This document shows positions 8,968 to 16,600 of a DNA stretch of 49,292 nt, one piece after another. The stretch covers positions 1-49,292 of the forward strand of contig CAMVSQ010000007.1 in assembly GCA_947170225.1 (NCBI GenBank). Reading direction: 5' to 3'. How positions within the stretch are numbered: the stretch's first letter is position 1; every line of letters begins with the position of its first letter. The position numbers and the translations under genes are program-made. The notes below the pieces were generated by a model, which saw only the letters and a list, made by a program, of their open reading frames with translations, was not told where the DNA came from and searched no databases. This stretch comes from an uncultured bacterium (GTDB taxonomy: Bacteria > Patescibacteriota > Gracilibacteria > Absconditabacterales > Absconditicoccaceae).

Positions 8968-11181
8968 ATGGAAAAAAAGTGGAATAAAAAGCTGACTTAC
9001 GTGATTATGATCATAGTTTGTCTAATTTTGATTTTCTTTATGTGACGATCTTTCAACAAAAAAAAAGGAAAAAGCACACCAATCTTGACTACAAACTGAT
9101 TACAACATTTCAAAAAATGATTGGATGTGAGTGGATGAACAAAATTAGTTTACAAAATTTCGTATGACAAATATGAAGAAGTATACGAATGAACAGAATT
9201 GGAATCAATAAAAAAAACTATAGAAACTATAGTATTAAAAAATATTGATAATAGGATTTCTAGTCTATGAGTTAGTGACTACAATTCCTACACAGAAATT
9301 ATGGACGGAAAACACTATATAGTAGTGGAAATAGGATGAATTTCAGACCTAGATCAAGCAAAAGAAATCATCTGAAAAACTGTAGAATTAGAATTTAGAT
9401 TACCAAATACTGTAGAACCATCAGCTGAAACTGTAGCAGAAAGATCAAATTTGGCTATAGCACTGAGAGATGAAATATTGCTATCTAGCGAAAATCTGGA
9501 AAAATTGGCTTCCAATAGATGAAGTGAATGAATCATTTATGAACATTTGACATGAGTTTCTGCATGAGATATGCCAAATATTATCCAAGATCATCCAGAA
9601 TTGTTGCAAACTCCAGTGTGAGAAATTTCACCTATCATACCATGATTATTTTACAGTGTATCGTACCAAGATTTAAGCTGACTAGTTCAACAGCAAGACT
9701 ATTCAGGGTTTACATTTATCCGTATCAACGATAAACAGGAAATTTCTATCCAAAATGCTACAGCAAACGATATAATAAATGTTATCACATCCATGTGAAA
9801 TGAATACAAAAGTAATATCGTAAAACAATCAAGCCAAAAACCTTGAGAGTACGGATTTGAAAATTGAAATTTGATTTATAATCTATGAGAAGCTGTAGAA
9901 TCTGATAGCGAACTTTCAAATGTAAAAATAGTACAAGTAGAAACACAAGCTATCACTTTGGGAGCAGATGAAGAAACCACAGCTAAAATAAATGCTGAAA
10001 ATGAATCAAGAATACAAACTGTACAAGAAAATATAATCAATTCAGATGAATTTGATAGTTCATATGCTACACTGATAGGAGACAACTGGGCAAACAATAG
10101 CGACATAATCACTACTATACCAGACTTTGACTCTACAAAAGTATGACAAATACAGACAGTTTCTCAATTGTGATCTACATATGTAATATACATCAAAGAA
10201 TCAAAAGCAAAATGAGAAAGTTTATACAACGAAGTGACCGTTTACAATATAAATGAAAACGAATTTTCACAAGCTTTGAAATCTAAAGTAGTTTACGATA
10301 TCGAATTTGTATTTGTACAAGACAAAATTGAACGAGTCACAGCAAAAAGTAGCAAATGAGATATACTAAATGGAGCATTTTTCAAATTTGCTACTGTGGG
10401 TCAATGACAAATGTGAGAACCCGTAGTTAATATCAATTTTGATGACAAAGGTAAAGAAGTTTTCTGTGATATTACAGCAGAAAATATCTGAACTCAAATG
10501 GCTATATTTGTATGATGAGAAATGTTGACTAGTCCAGTAATTCAGAGCAAAATTTGTGGATGACAAGCCCAAATTGACTGACAATTTACAAACGAATCTG
10601 CTAAACAATTGGTAGACAATCTAAACAATGGAGCTATGCCTGCTGCATTAGTACTTATGCAAGAAGACAAAGTAAGTCCAACTCTCGGTGACAAAGCATT
10701 GCAATGAGCTTTGGTTGCTGCTTTAATATGAACATTTGCAATATTTATATATGTATGGATACTATATGGAAGAAAGAAATGAATGATCACATTATTGGTA
10801 TTGTTATCTTTCATTGCAATATTAGCATGAATACTAAAATTGATAAATTATGCCCTTTCATTGTCAGGAATTGCAGCTGTAATACTATCTATATGAATGG
10901 CTGTGGATTCAAATATATTGATTTATGAAAGAATGAAAGAAGAAACCAAAAACGGAAGAAGTAATCAATCTGCTATCGATGTAGCTTGTGACAGAAGTCG
11001 ACCAGCAATCAGAGACTGAAACATTTCTACAATATTGATTGCAGTGTTATTGTGGTCATTGTGATCAAATATGTTTAAATGATTTGGATTTATGCTAGTG
11101 ATAACTACACTTATGACATTGCTGATAAATGTACCTATCACAAAAATATTATTGAAATGGTTTTACAAAAACGAAAAATAA
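8968..11181 (+). CDS. secD: Protein translocase subunit SecD (enlarged)
   Basis: 737-aa membrane protein that helps the Sec channel pull proteins across the membrane using the proton gradient. One N-terminal membrane helix (residues 9-26) is followed by the family opening GLDVSGGTKLVYKI. A large extracytoplasmic domain comes next, and five further helices follow near the C-terminus, with the SecD motif AGILKLINYALSLSGIAAVI, then SIGMAVDSNILIYERMKEE. SecD is usually 430-620 aa; the extra length is in the extracytoplasmic domain. Two segments there (about residues 185-250 and 330-400) weakly resemble parvulin-type folding enzymes (LASNRGS, TPVGEISPII). No secF follows. Nearly every conserved Gly is UGA. 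Confidence 0.95.
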
Positions 11182-11202
11182 TCTCACAAAATAACACAAA
11201 AA

Positions 11203-11228
11203 GCCTTGAATATATTTCAAGGTTTTTT
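11203..11228 (+). terminator. Rho-independent terminator of secD
   Basis: CCTTGAA pairs with TTCAAGG around TATAT, then T7; 21 bp after the secD stop. Confidence 0.85.
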
Positions 11229-11261
11229 TATAATCACAAATAATTTATATAAAATAAACAA

Positions 11262-11672
11262 ATGAAAAAAATTATAATAACCACTCTATCAACAATTTTA
11301 ATATTTACCATCAATTTCTGTTTTTCTTATGACAATGACAAACTAAATACTTTTTATCTTCATGATGAATACATATCAGATATAAATTTACCATGAATAA
11401 AAGAATACAATTATGGATGATGAAACCAATTATTTCTCATAGCCAAAGAAATCTTTTATAGAGCATTGGAATATCTGCCATTGCTAATACTAATCATGCT
11501 ACTTTTGGCATGTCTAAAAATCATATTTGATTGAGATGGCAAAGCTTGATTTAAGAGAATAAAATATATTTTGATATGAATCGCTCTCATGATACTGAGC
11601 ATTTACACAATGAATATAATATCTACAATATTTGTATGATACCCAATACTAAAACTCAATTTCCATCTATAA
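11262..11672 (+). CDS. Small membrane protein, T4SS-pilin-like
   Basis: 136 aa. Signal peptide (MKKIIITTLSTILIFTINFCF), a short acidic exposed segment, then two membrane helices (LPLLILIMLLLACLKIIF and YILIGIALMILSIYTMNII) separated by a charged turn DGDGKAGFKRIK. This signal-helix-KK/R turn-helix plan is that of the VirB2/TrbC-like 'T4SS pilin' proteins common in Patescibacteria, which may form surface filaments or DNA-transfer pores. Length fits. Assignment rests on architecture rather than on a conserved motif. It follows secD by 80 bp but is separated by a terminator. Confidence 0.55.
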
Positions 11673-11694
11673 TTACATACAAATATTTTTTATT

Positions 11695-11719
11695 TAAAAA
11701 AAATACCCATTAACGGTAT
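11695..11719 (-). terminator. Terminator after broken tRNA copy
   Basis: ATACC...GGTAT stem followed on the minus strand by a T run; a duplicated version of the terminator at 12042-12063 after the intact tRNA-Lys. Confidence 0.65.
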
Positions 11720-11730
11720 TTTCATAAATT

Positions 11731-11798
11731 TGGGCCAAGAGGGATTCGAACCCTCGACCACTCCCGCTTTAGCGGGGTTGCTCTAGCCAACTGAGCTA
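11731..11798 (-). pseudogene. Truncated tRNA-Lys-like copy (5' acceptor strand missing)
   Basis: From T8 (TAGCTCAGTTGG) to the discriminator base it is tRNA-like, and the T arm and 3' acceptor strand are identical to the intact tRNA-Lys at 12076. The 5' acceptor strand is replaced by the end of the GIY-YIG gene. The anticodon arm contains the palindrome CCCGCTAAAGCGGG, which cannot form a normal 7-base loop with U33. Confidence 0.8.
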
Positions 11799-12020
11799 TA
11801 TATATCTTTCGATATGTCATGATCTTTTTATTTCCCTTTCCAACGAAATTGCCTGTGTTTTACTTTCACATTCTATGAATTTTACCAACTCTCGTTCTCA
11901 TATTTCTCTTGTTGTTTTTGTTGTTCATTTCTTATGTTCTCTCAGTCTCTTTTCTAAGTCGCCTGTATATCAAACATAATACCTTTTTCATTTCAATATA
12001 TACACTCACCATTTTTCCAT
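11796..12020 (-). CDS. Small GIY-YIG nuclease (YhbQ/UPF0213-like)
   Basis: 74-aa single-domain GIY-YIG protein. The motif VYILKGKRYYVGYTGDLEKR is at residues 6-25, with the catalytic Tyr residues and Arg, followed by LREHKKG; the conserved Glu is in SLEREIKR at about residue 63. Five glycines are UGA. Enzymes of this fold cut DNA; many are homing or mobile-element nucleases. Its UAG stop is formed by bases T8-A9-G10 of a broken tRNA-Lys copy, and an intact tRNA-Lys with terminator lies 55 bp upstream in the same direction. The context suggests a mobile unit that targets tRNA-Lys. Activity is inferred. Confidence 0.85.
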
Positions 12021-12041
12021 TTCTATATTTTTATTTTAAAT

Positions 12042-12063
12042 AAAAATACCAATTAACTGGTAT
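12042..12063 (-). terminator. Terminator of tRNA-Lys
   Basis: ATACCAGTTAATTGGTAT hairpin then TTTTTA on the minus strand, 12 bp past the tRNA. Confidence 0.75.
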
Positions 12064-12075
12064 CTTTTATAAACT

Positions 12076-12148
12076 TGGGCCAAGAGGGATTCGAACCCTC
12101 GACCACTGCCTTAAAAGGGCATTGCTCTACCAACTGAGCTATTGGCCC
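12076..12148 (-). tRNA. tRNA-Lys (UUU)
   Basis: 73 nt. Acceptor GGGCCAA/TTGGCCC, D arm GCTCAGTTGGTAGAGC, anticodon loop CTTTTAA, T arm GAGGG-TTCGAAT-CCCTC, discriminator A, no encoded CCA. It is the only intact tRNA of the local triplication. Confidence 0.95.
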
Positions 12149-12178
12149 ATACATCCCAATATGGATTACTCACCTACT

Positions 12179-12234
12179 GAACCCTCGACCACTCCCGCTT
12201 TAGCGGGGTTGCCTACCAACTGAGCTATTGGCCC
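12179..12234 (-). pseudogene. Truncated tRNA-Lys-like copy (3' end missing)
   Basis: Begins with the intact 5' acceptor strand GGGCCAA and D arm, carries the same CCCGCTAAAGCGGG anticodon-arm replacement as the copy at 11731, and breaks off in the T loop (GAGGGTTC then unrelated sequence). The D arm has lost two bases (GTAGGC for GTAGAGC). Confidence 0.78.
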
Positions 12235-12241
12235 ATACATT

Positions 12242-12269
12242 CATCCTATCGTCTTTCAACGACAGGATG
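12242..12269. other. Hairpin between bL28 and the tRNA region
   Basis: CATCCTATCGTC pairs with GACAGGATG. It lies just after the bL28 stop but has no T run on that strand, so it may be an RNA-processing or weak termination structure. Confidence 0.4.
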
Positions 12270-12285
12270 TAGTATACATATTTTT

Positions 12286-12474
12286 TTAAATAAATCAACG
12301 CATTTTTTTATAAATTTTTGAATCTACTCTAACTCTAATTTTTCTACCATCTTCCATCATCACCCATTTATAAACCAAATTTGGTTTAAATGTCCTCCTA
12401 GTAGCTCTCATACTATGAGATCTATTATTTCCAGATCTTGTTCATTTACCTGTAAAATCACATATTCTTGGCAT
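12286..12474 (-). CDS. rpmB: Large ribosomal subunit protein bL28
   Basis: 62 aa. MPRICDFTGKGTRSGNNRSH is the standard bL28 opening, followed by SMRATRRTFKPNL. One Gly in KGTRSG and one near the end (KKMRGFI) are UGA; in standard code the gene would be cut. It sits last in a leftward cluster with bL25 and bL19. Confidence 0.95.
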
Positions 12475-12498
12475 TTTTAAACTATATTATTTATAAAA

Positions 12499-13134
12499 TT
12501 ATTCTGCTTTTTCTGCAGCTGGTTCAGCATCAGCTCAAGCTGTTCATGCTGGATTATCATTTCACTCATCTGCTACCTCTTCTTTAGCCTGCATTACAAT
12601 TACTATTGGTTGTTCTGCATCATCTTTTGCTACAACTCATGCTGGCAAAGTCAAATCTTTTACAAATATTACAGAATCAACATTGTCTATCATAGAGACA
12701 TCCACTGTAATTTCTTTTGGAAGATCTTTTGGCAAAGCTTCAATAGCCAAATAATCTTTTACCAAAGATATTGTTCATTCTCCCAATTTAACAACTGGAG
12801 CCAATTCCTCTCACTGCAACACAATACTAACTTCAGCAGAAACTTTTTCTCATTTTTTAATTCCCAAAAAGTCCACATGCAAAACAGTATCTGTCACAGG
12901 ATCCAATTGATAATCATGGATCAAAACCATTTCTTCTACTCCATCTCATTTCAATGTCACAGGAGTACTATGTCATGCTTCTTTAAACAATTTTACAAAT
13001 TCATTTCTAGCACAACAAATAGAGATAGGTTTTTCCAAATGTCTACCATAAATGGTAGCAGGGATATTTCCTTGTCTCCTAAGTTGATTAACTTTTTTTC
13101 ATGTTATATCACGCAATGATACCTTTAATTCCAT
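12499..13134 (-). CDS. rplY: Large ribosomal subunit protein bL25 (CTC family)
   Basis: 211 aa, the long general-stress (CTC) form with two domains. It opens with VSLRDITGKKVNQLRRQGNI, followed by PATIYGRHLEKPIS in the 5S rRNA-binding domain; HVDFLGIKKGEKV marks the second domain, and PKEITVDVSMIDN lies in the C-terminal beta domain. The tail is Ala/Glu/Asp-rich. It binds 5S rRNA in the large subunit. It lies 24 bp upstream of bL28 and 37 bp downstream of bL19, so a shared transcript is likely. Confidence 0.93.
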
Positions 13135-13171
13135 CTTTAAGTTTTCAAAAAACTAAAAATTATTCTTTAGA

Positions 13172-13684
13172 TTATTCAGCAGTAGTTTCAGTTGGAGCTG
13201 ATGTAGTTTCAGGAGCTGGAGTTTCAACTGTAGGCTCTGCTACTGGTTCAGCTTTTGGTTCTTCTTCCTTTTGTTCAACTACTGGTGCTTTTTCTTTTTT
13301 CACCAAAGTCAACAAATCTGTTCATCTTTTTTCACTCTCAATAATACTTTTGAATCTTGCATCTTTTCAAACTTTTTCTCTGATGTAGTATAATTTTGAT
13401 CTCCTAATTTTGTAATCATCCAAAAGTATAACTTTATCAAAATTTGGGAAAGACAATGGATATATTTTTTCTATTGTCATTCTCGCTACTTCACCTCTAA
13501 TCGTAAAAGTACCATCTGGTTGATTTGGATTTTTTACTTTTATTACCAATCATTTAAACTTCCAAATTCTCCTAGTGTCTCATTCTCAAACTATTTCATG
13601 TATCTCCAAAAACATACCAGGTTTTACAGGCAAGATAATATTTTGATTCTTGTCATAAATATTTTTCAATCTATTGTAATACAT
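13172..13684 (-). CDS. rplS: Large ribosomal subunit protein bL19 with acidic tail
   Basis: 170 aa. The core matches bL19: ILPVKPGMFLEIHEIV, then EGDTRRIWKFKGLVIKVK, FTIRGEVARMTIEKIYPL and RRSKLYYIREKVGKDAR. bL19 is normally about 115 aa; here a tail of about 45 residues rich in Glu, Pro, Ala and Thr follows (EEEPKAEPVAEPTVE). bL19 lies at the subunit interface. UGA encodes several core glycines. The tail may be a flexible extension on the ribosome surface. Confidence 0.93.
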
Positions 13685-13718
13685 CACAAATTTTATCAGT
13701 TAATAAAAACTTTTTATA

Positions 13719-13859
13719 CTATTTTTTGCTATTAACAACTTTTGCTTTCCATTTTTTTTGTTGTTCCAACATTTTTCTAGTATCCATCACAACAACTTTT
13801 TCTACCCTACAAAGAGCTTTATTTAATTTTTTCTTTGCCATAGTTCTCAATCTTGCCAT
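13719..13859 (-). CDS. Unknown 46-aa basic protein
   Basis: MARLRTMAKKKLNKALCRVE then VVVMDTRKMLEQQKKWKAK. Very rich in Lys and Arg; probably one long helix that binds RNA or the ribosome, but no family recognised. Its ATG directly abuts the UAA of the preceding gene (TAAATG), which implies translational coupling. It lies inside a ribosomal protein cluster. No glycine is present, so the code cannot be tested here; coupling and position are the support. Confidence 0.6.
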   Translation of the reverse strand: MARLRTMAKKKLNKALCRVEKVVVMDTRKMLEQQKKWKAKVVNSKK

Positions 13860-14129
13860 TTATGCTACTATTTTAGAAGATAAATCTTTCAAACCTTTTC
13901 TATCCAATGCCTCTTTTACTTGAGACATACTGATTCCATATTTTTTTAGTCTAGCCAAAGATTTTTGCTTTGCATCTTTTATCCAAGCGGTTTCTCCTTG
14001 TTTAGTTTCTTTTTTCAATATCAAAATATATCGCTCAATAGCTTTTTTATATTTTTTACCAGACTTATTCTTCTTCCAATTTAATCCGACCAAGAAGTGT
14101 TTTATTTTTCTTCCGTTCGTATCTCACAT
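13860..14129 (-). CDS. Unknown 89-aa protein in ribosomal cluster
   Basis: Start ATG-UGA (MGDTNGRKIKHFLVGLNWKK). The middle is basic and helical (KKYKKAIERYILILKKE); the C-terminal half ARLKKYGISMSQVKEALDRK resembles a short helix-turn-helix or RecX-like three-helix unit, but not closely enough for an assignment. It begins the pair with the 46-aa protein and sits between uS7 and bL19. It could be a lineage-specific ribosome-associated protein. Confidence 0.65.
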
Positions 14130-14170
14130 AATAATAAACAATTAACAATTAAAATTTAGTCTTCAAACTT

Positions 14171-14206
14171 GTCTCTAGTGACTAGCGACCAATGTCTAGC
14201 GACTAA
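14171..14206. repeat. CTAGCGAC repeat overlapping the uS7 stop
   Basis: GTCTCTAGTGACTAGCGAC and AATGTCTAGCGACTAA match the cluster at 8706-8782. The uS7 stop codon (14205-14203) lies inside it. Confidence 0.65.
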
Positions 14207-14670
14207 TTAACATATTTTGCCATATAAGCAAAAGCCTTGTTTGCTTCCGCCATCTTATGAGTTTCCTCTTTCTTTTTTACAGCAGCTCATTGATTTGAAT
14301 AAGCAGCCAAAATTTCCTCAGCCAATCTTTTGTACATTGGTTTTCATTTTTTTGATCTAGTAGCATCCAATATCCACTTCATAGAATAAAACAATCTTTT
14401 GTTTTGTTTCACTTCTACTGGTACTTGATATACAGATCCTCACAATCTTTTTGATTTGATCATGACTGTAGGAGAAGCATTGTCTATAGCTGTCTCTACT
14501 ACGATCTGCGGATTCATGTGACCATTTGCTTTAATTTCTTTTAGCATATCTGCATAAATCTTTTTTGCCACAGATTTTTTTCCACTCTTCATAAGATAGT
14601 TTACAATCTTATCTGTTTTTTCTGAAGACGAAGAGCTTGTTCATACTATTTTTTTTGATTTTATAGCCAT
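14203..14670 (-). CDS. rpsG: Small ribosomal subunit protein uS7
   Basis: 155 aa. DKIVNYLMKSGKKSVAKKI, then NPQIVVETAIDNASPTV, GGSVYQVPVEVKQNKR and a C-terminal KAFAYMAKYVN. uS7 nucleates assembly of the 30S head and contacts E-site tRNA. It follows uS12 by 47 bp as in str operons, but EF-G and EF-Tu are not downstream. The tufA position is instead before uS10 at 37033. Confidence 0.96.
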
Positions 14671-14717
14671 ATTTAACAAAAAATACTTAAATAAATTATT
14701 TTATAATCCAAATCATA

Positions 14718-15131
14718 TTATTTTGGTCTCTTTGCTCCATACAAAGATCTACCTTGTTTTCTTTCTGGTACTGGATTTGCATCATATTTTCATCTCACTA
14801 TGTGATATTTTACTCATGGCAAATCTTTTACCCTACCTCATCTCACAAGTACCACACTGTGCTCTTGGAGTGTATGAGACTGTCATGGTATATAAGCCAA
14901 AACTTCTGCCCCATTTGAAAGTCTAACTTTTGCAAATTTTCTTTGAGCTGAATTTGGTTTTTTTGGACCCATAACTCAAACTTTTAGACAAACTCATCTT
15001 TTAAATGGAGAAGGTATTTCTACTTTTTTATTGTTTTTCAATTTATTTACAGAAAATTGCAAAACTGGTGCTTTTGATTTTTTCTTTTTTGCATCCCTTC
15101 ATTTCTTAATTAATTGATTGATTGTAGGCAT
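14718..15131 (-). CDS. rpsL: Small ribosomal subunit protein uS12
   Basis: 137 aa. [54 protein letters not shown] and the decoding-centre loop [20 protein letters not shown] are all present. GPKKPNSA and RGGRVKDLPGVKYHIVRG carry the functional loops where streptomycin-resistance changes usually occur. Several of these glycines are UGA. It is first in the leftward ribosomal cluster, with a palindrome upstream. Confidence 0.97.
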
Positions 15132-15156
15132 AATCTATATTTTCAATATAAACTAA

Positions 15157-15175
15157 AATGACAATATTTGTCATT
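15157..15175. promoter_or_regulatory. Palindrome upstream of uS12 (possible operator)
   Basis: AATGACAA-TAT-TTGTCATT, an 8+3+8 inverted repeat 26 bp before the uS12 start. The remaining 200 bp up to the terminator at 15386 show no gene or clear structure. Confidence 0.4.
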
Positions 15176-15385
15176 GAGTAGACATAATATAAAAAAATAG
15201 ACACAAAAATCAAGACTTTTTTCAAAAAAGTTTTAGCAGACAAAAAGCAGTATTTTTTGTTTTTTGTACTACTTTTCATACATTACATACCAAAAGGTAG
15301 ATTTTTGCTACCATTTGCACAAAATTATAGCAATACAAAAATATATAAAAAATCTATTTTATGAATAAAAAACTTTACAACTTTC

Positions 15386-15416
15386 CGAAAAAAAGCTCTG
15401 CGAAATCGCAGAGCTA
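15386..15416 (-). terminator. Rho-independent terminator of the T9SS-tail gene
   Basis: Minus strand AGCTCTGCGA-TT-TCGCAGAGCT then T7; 7 bp past the stop. A strong GC-rich stem in AT-rich DNA. Confidence 0.92.
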
Positions 15417-15422
15417 AAACTT

Positions 15423-16472
15423 TTACTGTTTCACTACTTTTTGGACAAAAACATTTTCGCCATCAAATAGTCTCAATGAGAAGACACCACACGGAAGTTC
15501 TGAAATATCTACAGACTCCACCATGGCATCAATTTTTTTTACAAAACCGACAGCTGAAAACACTTCTACTGTACATGGCTTTGACAGATTTAGTATCCCA
15601 CTAGTTGGATTTGGATAGATTGCAAAGTCTGATTCTTCATCATTTTCTTCTACTCCAACCCCAGACAGTCGCACATAAATCTTGTTTTCCGCTACTTCTT
15701 GGCAGCCATACTGAGTAGTGTAAATATAGTAAATCGTATGCCATCCTACTCCAGCTACCGCCGGATCAAATGTGTTTCCATTTACTACTCCATCACCACG
15801 ATAATAGCCTCCAGATGGTCGCCCACCCGAAAGTACAAACGGAGATGAAATTTCGGACACTTCTTCAGGTATCCATAGCGAAACTTGTGGCACTTCATAC
15901 ACAGATATATTTCTGTGTGCAGAATAAGTCTGTCCATTGTAAAGCAAAAAAGCCTCCAACAAATGACTACCTGCTCCTGCCAAATGCGGATAAAACACAT
16001 TGTTTACCACACCAGCACCCTCAAACCACATTTGTCCACTTACATTTGCCAAAACGCAAGACTCCAAATTGACTGGATCCGCATTTTTACACACACTTGG
16101 TGGCGAAAAAGTCATTTGGACATGCTCCGGAGTTCCACCAGTATTTACCGTCACAGTGACAAAACGGTGATCGTCCAAAATGATACCATTTCCAAAACGA
16201 TTTTTTACCACACAAAGTTCATAAGTGGTGGTAAAAGACGGACTCACCGTAAAGTAGCACGGCGAATTAGCGATTCCATACTCATGATGATAATACATAC
16301 CATCAAAGTAAGAAAAATCCACTGGTCCTTCTCCATTAAATCTAAATTCAATGGTTGCAGAACCACCAGGATTGATAGTTTGATTACCGCCATAAAATCC
16401 AGCGGTAAGTTGGGCATGACTTGCTGTCATCGACATCCAGCCGACAATCAGCAAAAGAATCAATTTTTTCAT
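15423..16472 (-). CDS. Secreted protein with Bacteroidetes type IX C-terminal sorting domain, UGA-free
   Basis: 349 aa. Signal peptide (MKKLILLLIVGWMSMTASHA), then repeated beta-sandwich-like segments with Cys pairs and the SPSFTTTYELCV type of motif, and a C-terminal domain of about 70 residues starting IYPNPTSGILNLS and ending FSLRLFDGENVFVQKVVKQ. That is the Por-secretion tail (TIGR04183) recognised by the type IX secretion system found only in Bacteroidetes. All of about 36 glycines are GGN; UGA is absent, unlike all flanking genes. A monoderm CPR cell has no type IX system, so the tail probably does not work here. Horizontal transfer from a Bacteroidetes host or prey is the simplest reading. 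Promoter and terminator are its own. Confidence 0.88.
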   Translation of the reverse strand: MKKLILLLIVGWMSMTASHAQLTAGFYGGNQTINPGGSATIEFRFNGEGPVDFSYFDGMYYHHEYGIANSPCYFTVSPSFTTTYELCVVKNRFGNGIILDDHRFVTVTVNTGGTPEHVQMTFSPPSVCKNADPVNLESCVLANVSGQMWFEGAGVVNNVFYPHLAGAGSHLLEAFLLYNGQTYSAHRNISVYEVPQVSLWIPEEVSEISSPFVLSGGRPSGGYYRGDGVVNGNTFDPAVAGVGWHTIYYIYTTQYGCQEVAENKIYVRLSGVGVEENDEESDFAIYPNPTSGILNLSKPCTVEVFSAVGFVKKIDAMVESVDISELPCGVFSLRLFDGENVFVQKVVKQ

Positions 16473-16516
16473 TTTTTTTACTTTTTTGATTTTGTTATTT
16501 TTATTTTCTCTACATA

Positions 16517-16544
16517 ATTATACTTAAATTTTCAAATAAGTCAA
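16517..16544 (-). promoter_or_regulatory. Putative promoter of the T9SS-tail gene
   Basis: TTGACT (16544-16539), 16-bp spacer, TATAAT (16522-16517), then an A-rich leader of about 40 bases to the ATG. It fits the general sigma-70 type and not the Bacteroidetes TTTG/TAnnTTTG type. Confidence 0.7.
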
Positions 16545-16551
16545 TATCAAT

Positions 16552-16588
16552 TAAAAAAATCCCCAAAATTCATTTTGAGGATTTTTTA
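16552..16588 (-). terminator. Terminator of the giant surface-protein operon
   Basis: ATCCCCAAAAT pairs with ATTTTGAGGAT; T and A runs on both sides, so it may work in both directions. It lies 13 bp past the last gene of the operon. Confidence 0.8.
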
Positions 16589-16600
16589 TCAATTTCTAAC

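Noticed and set aside
11731-12234. Three functional tRNA-Lys genes
   Set aside because: Two copies lack one acceptor strand and have an anticodon arm that cannot form a 7-base loop with U33; only 12076-12148 is intact.
15423-16472. Chimeric assembly with a Bacteroidetes contig
   Set aside because: Not excluded by sequence alone, but the gene is tightly embedded between recoded genes on both sides with normal spacing and AT content, so real transfer is preferred. Read coverage would decide.
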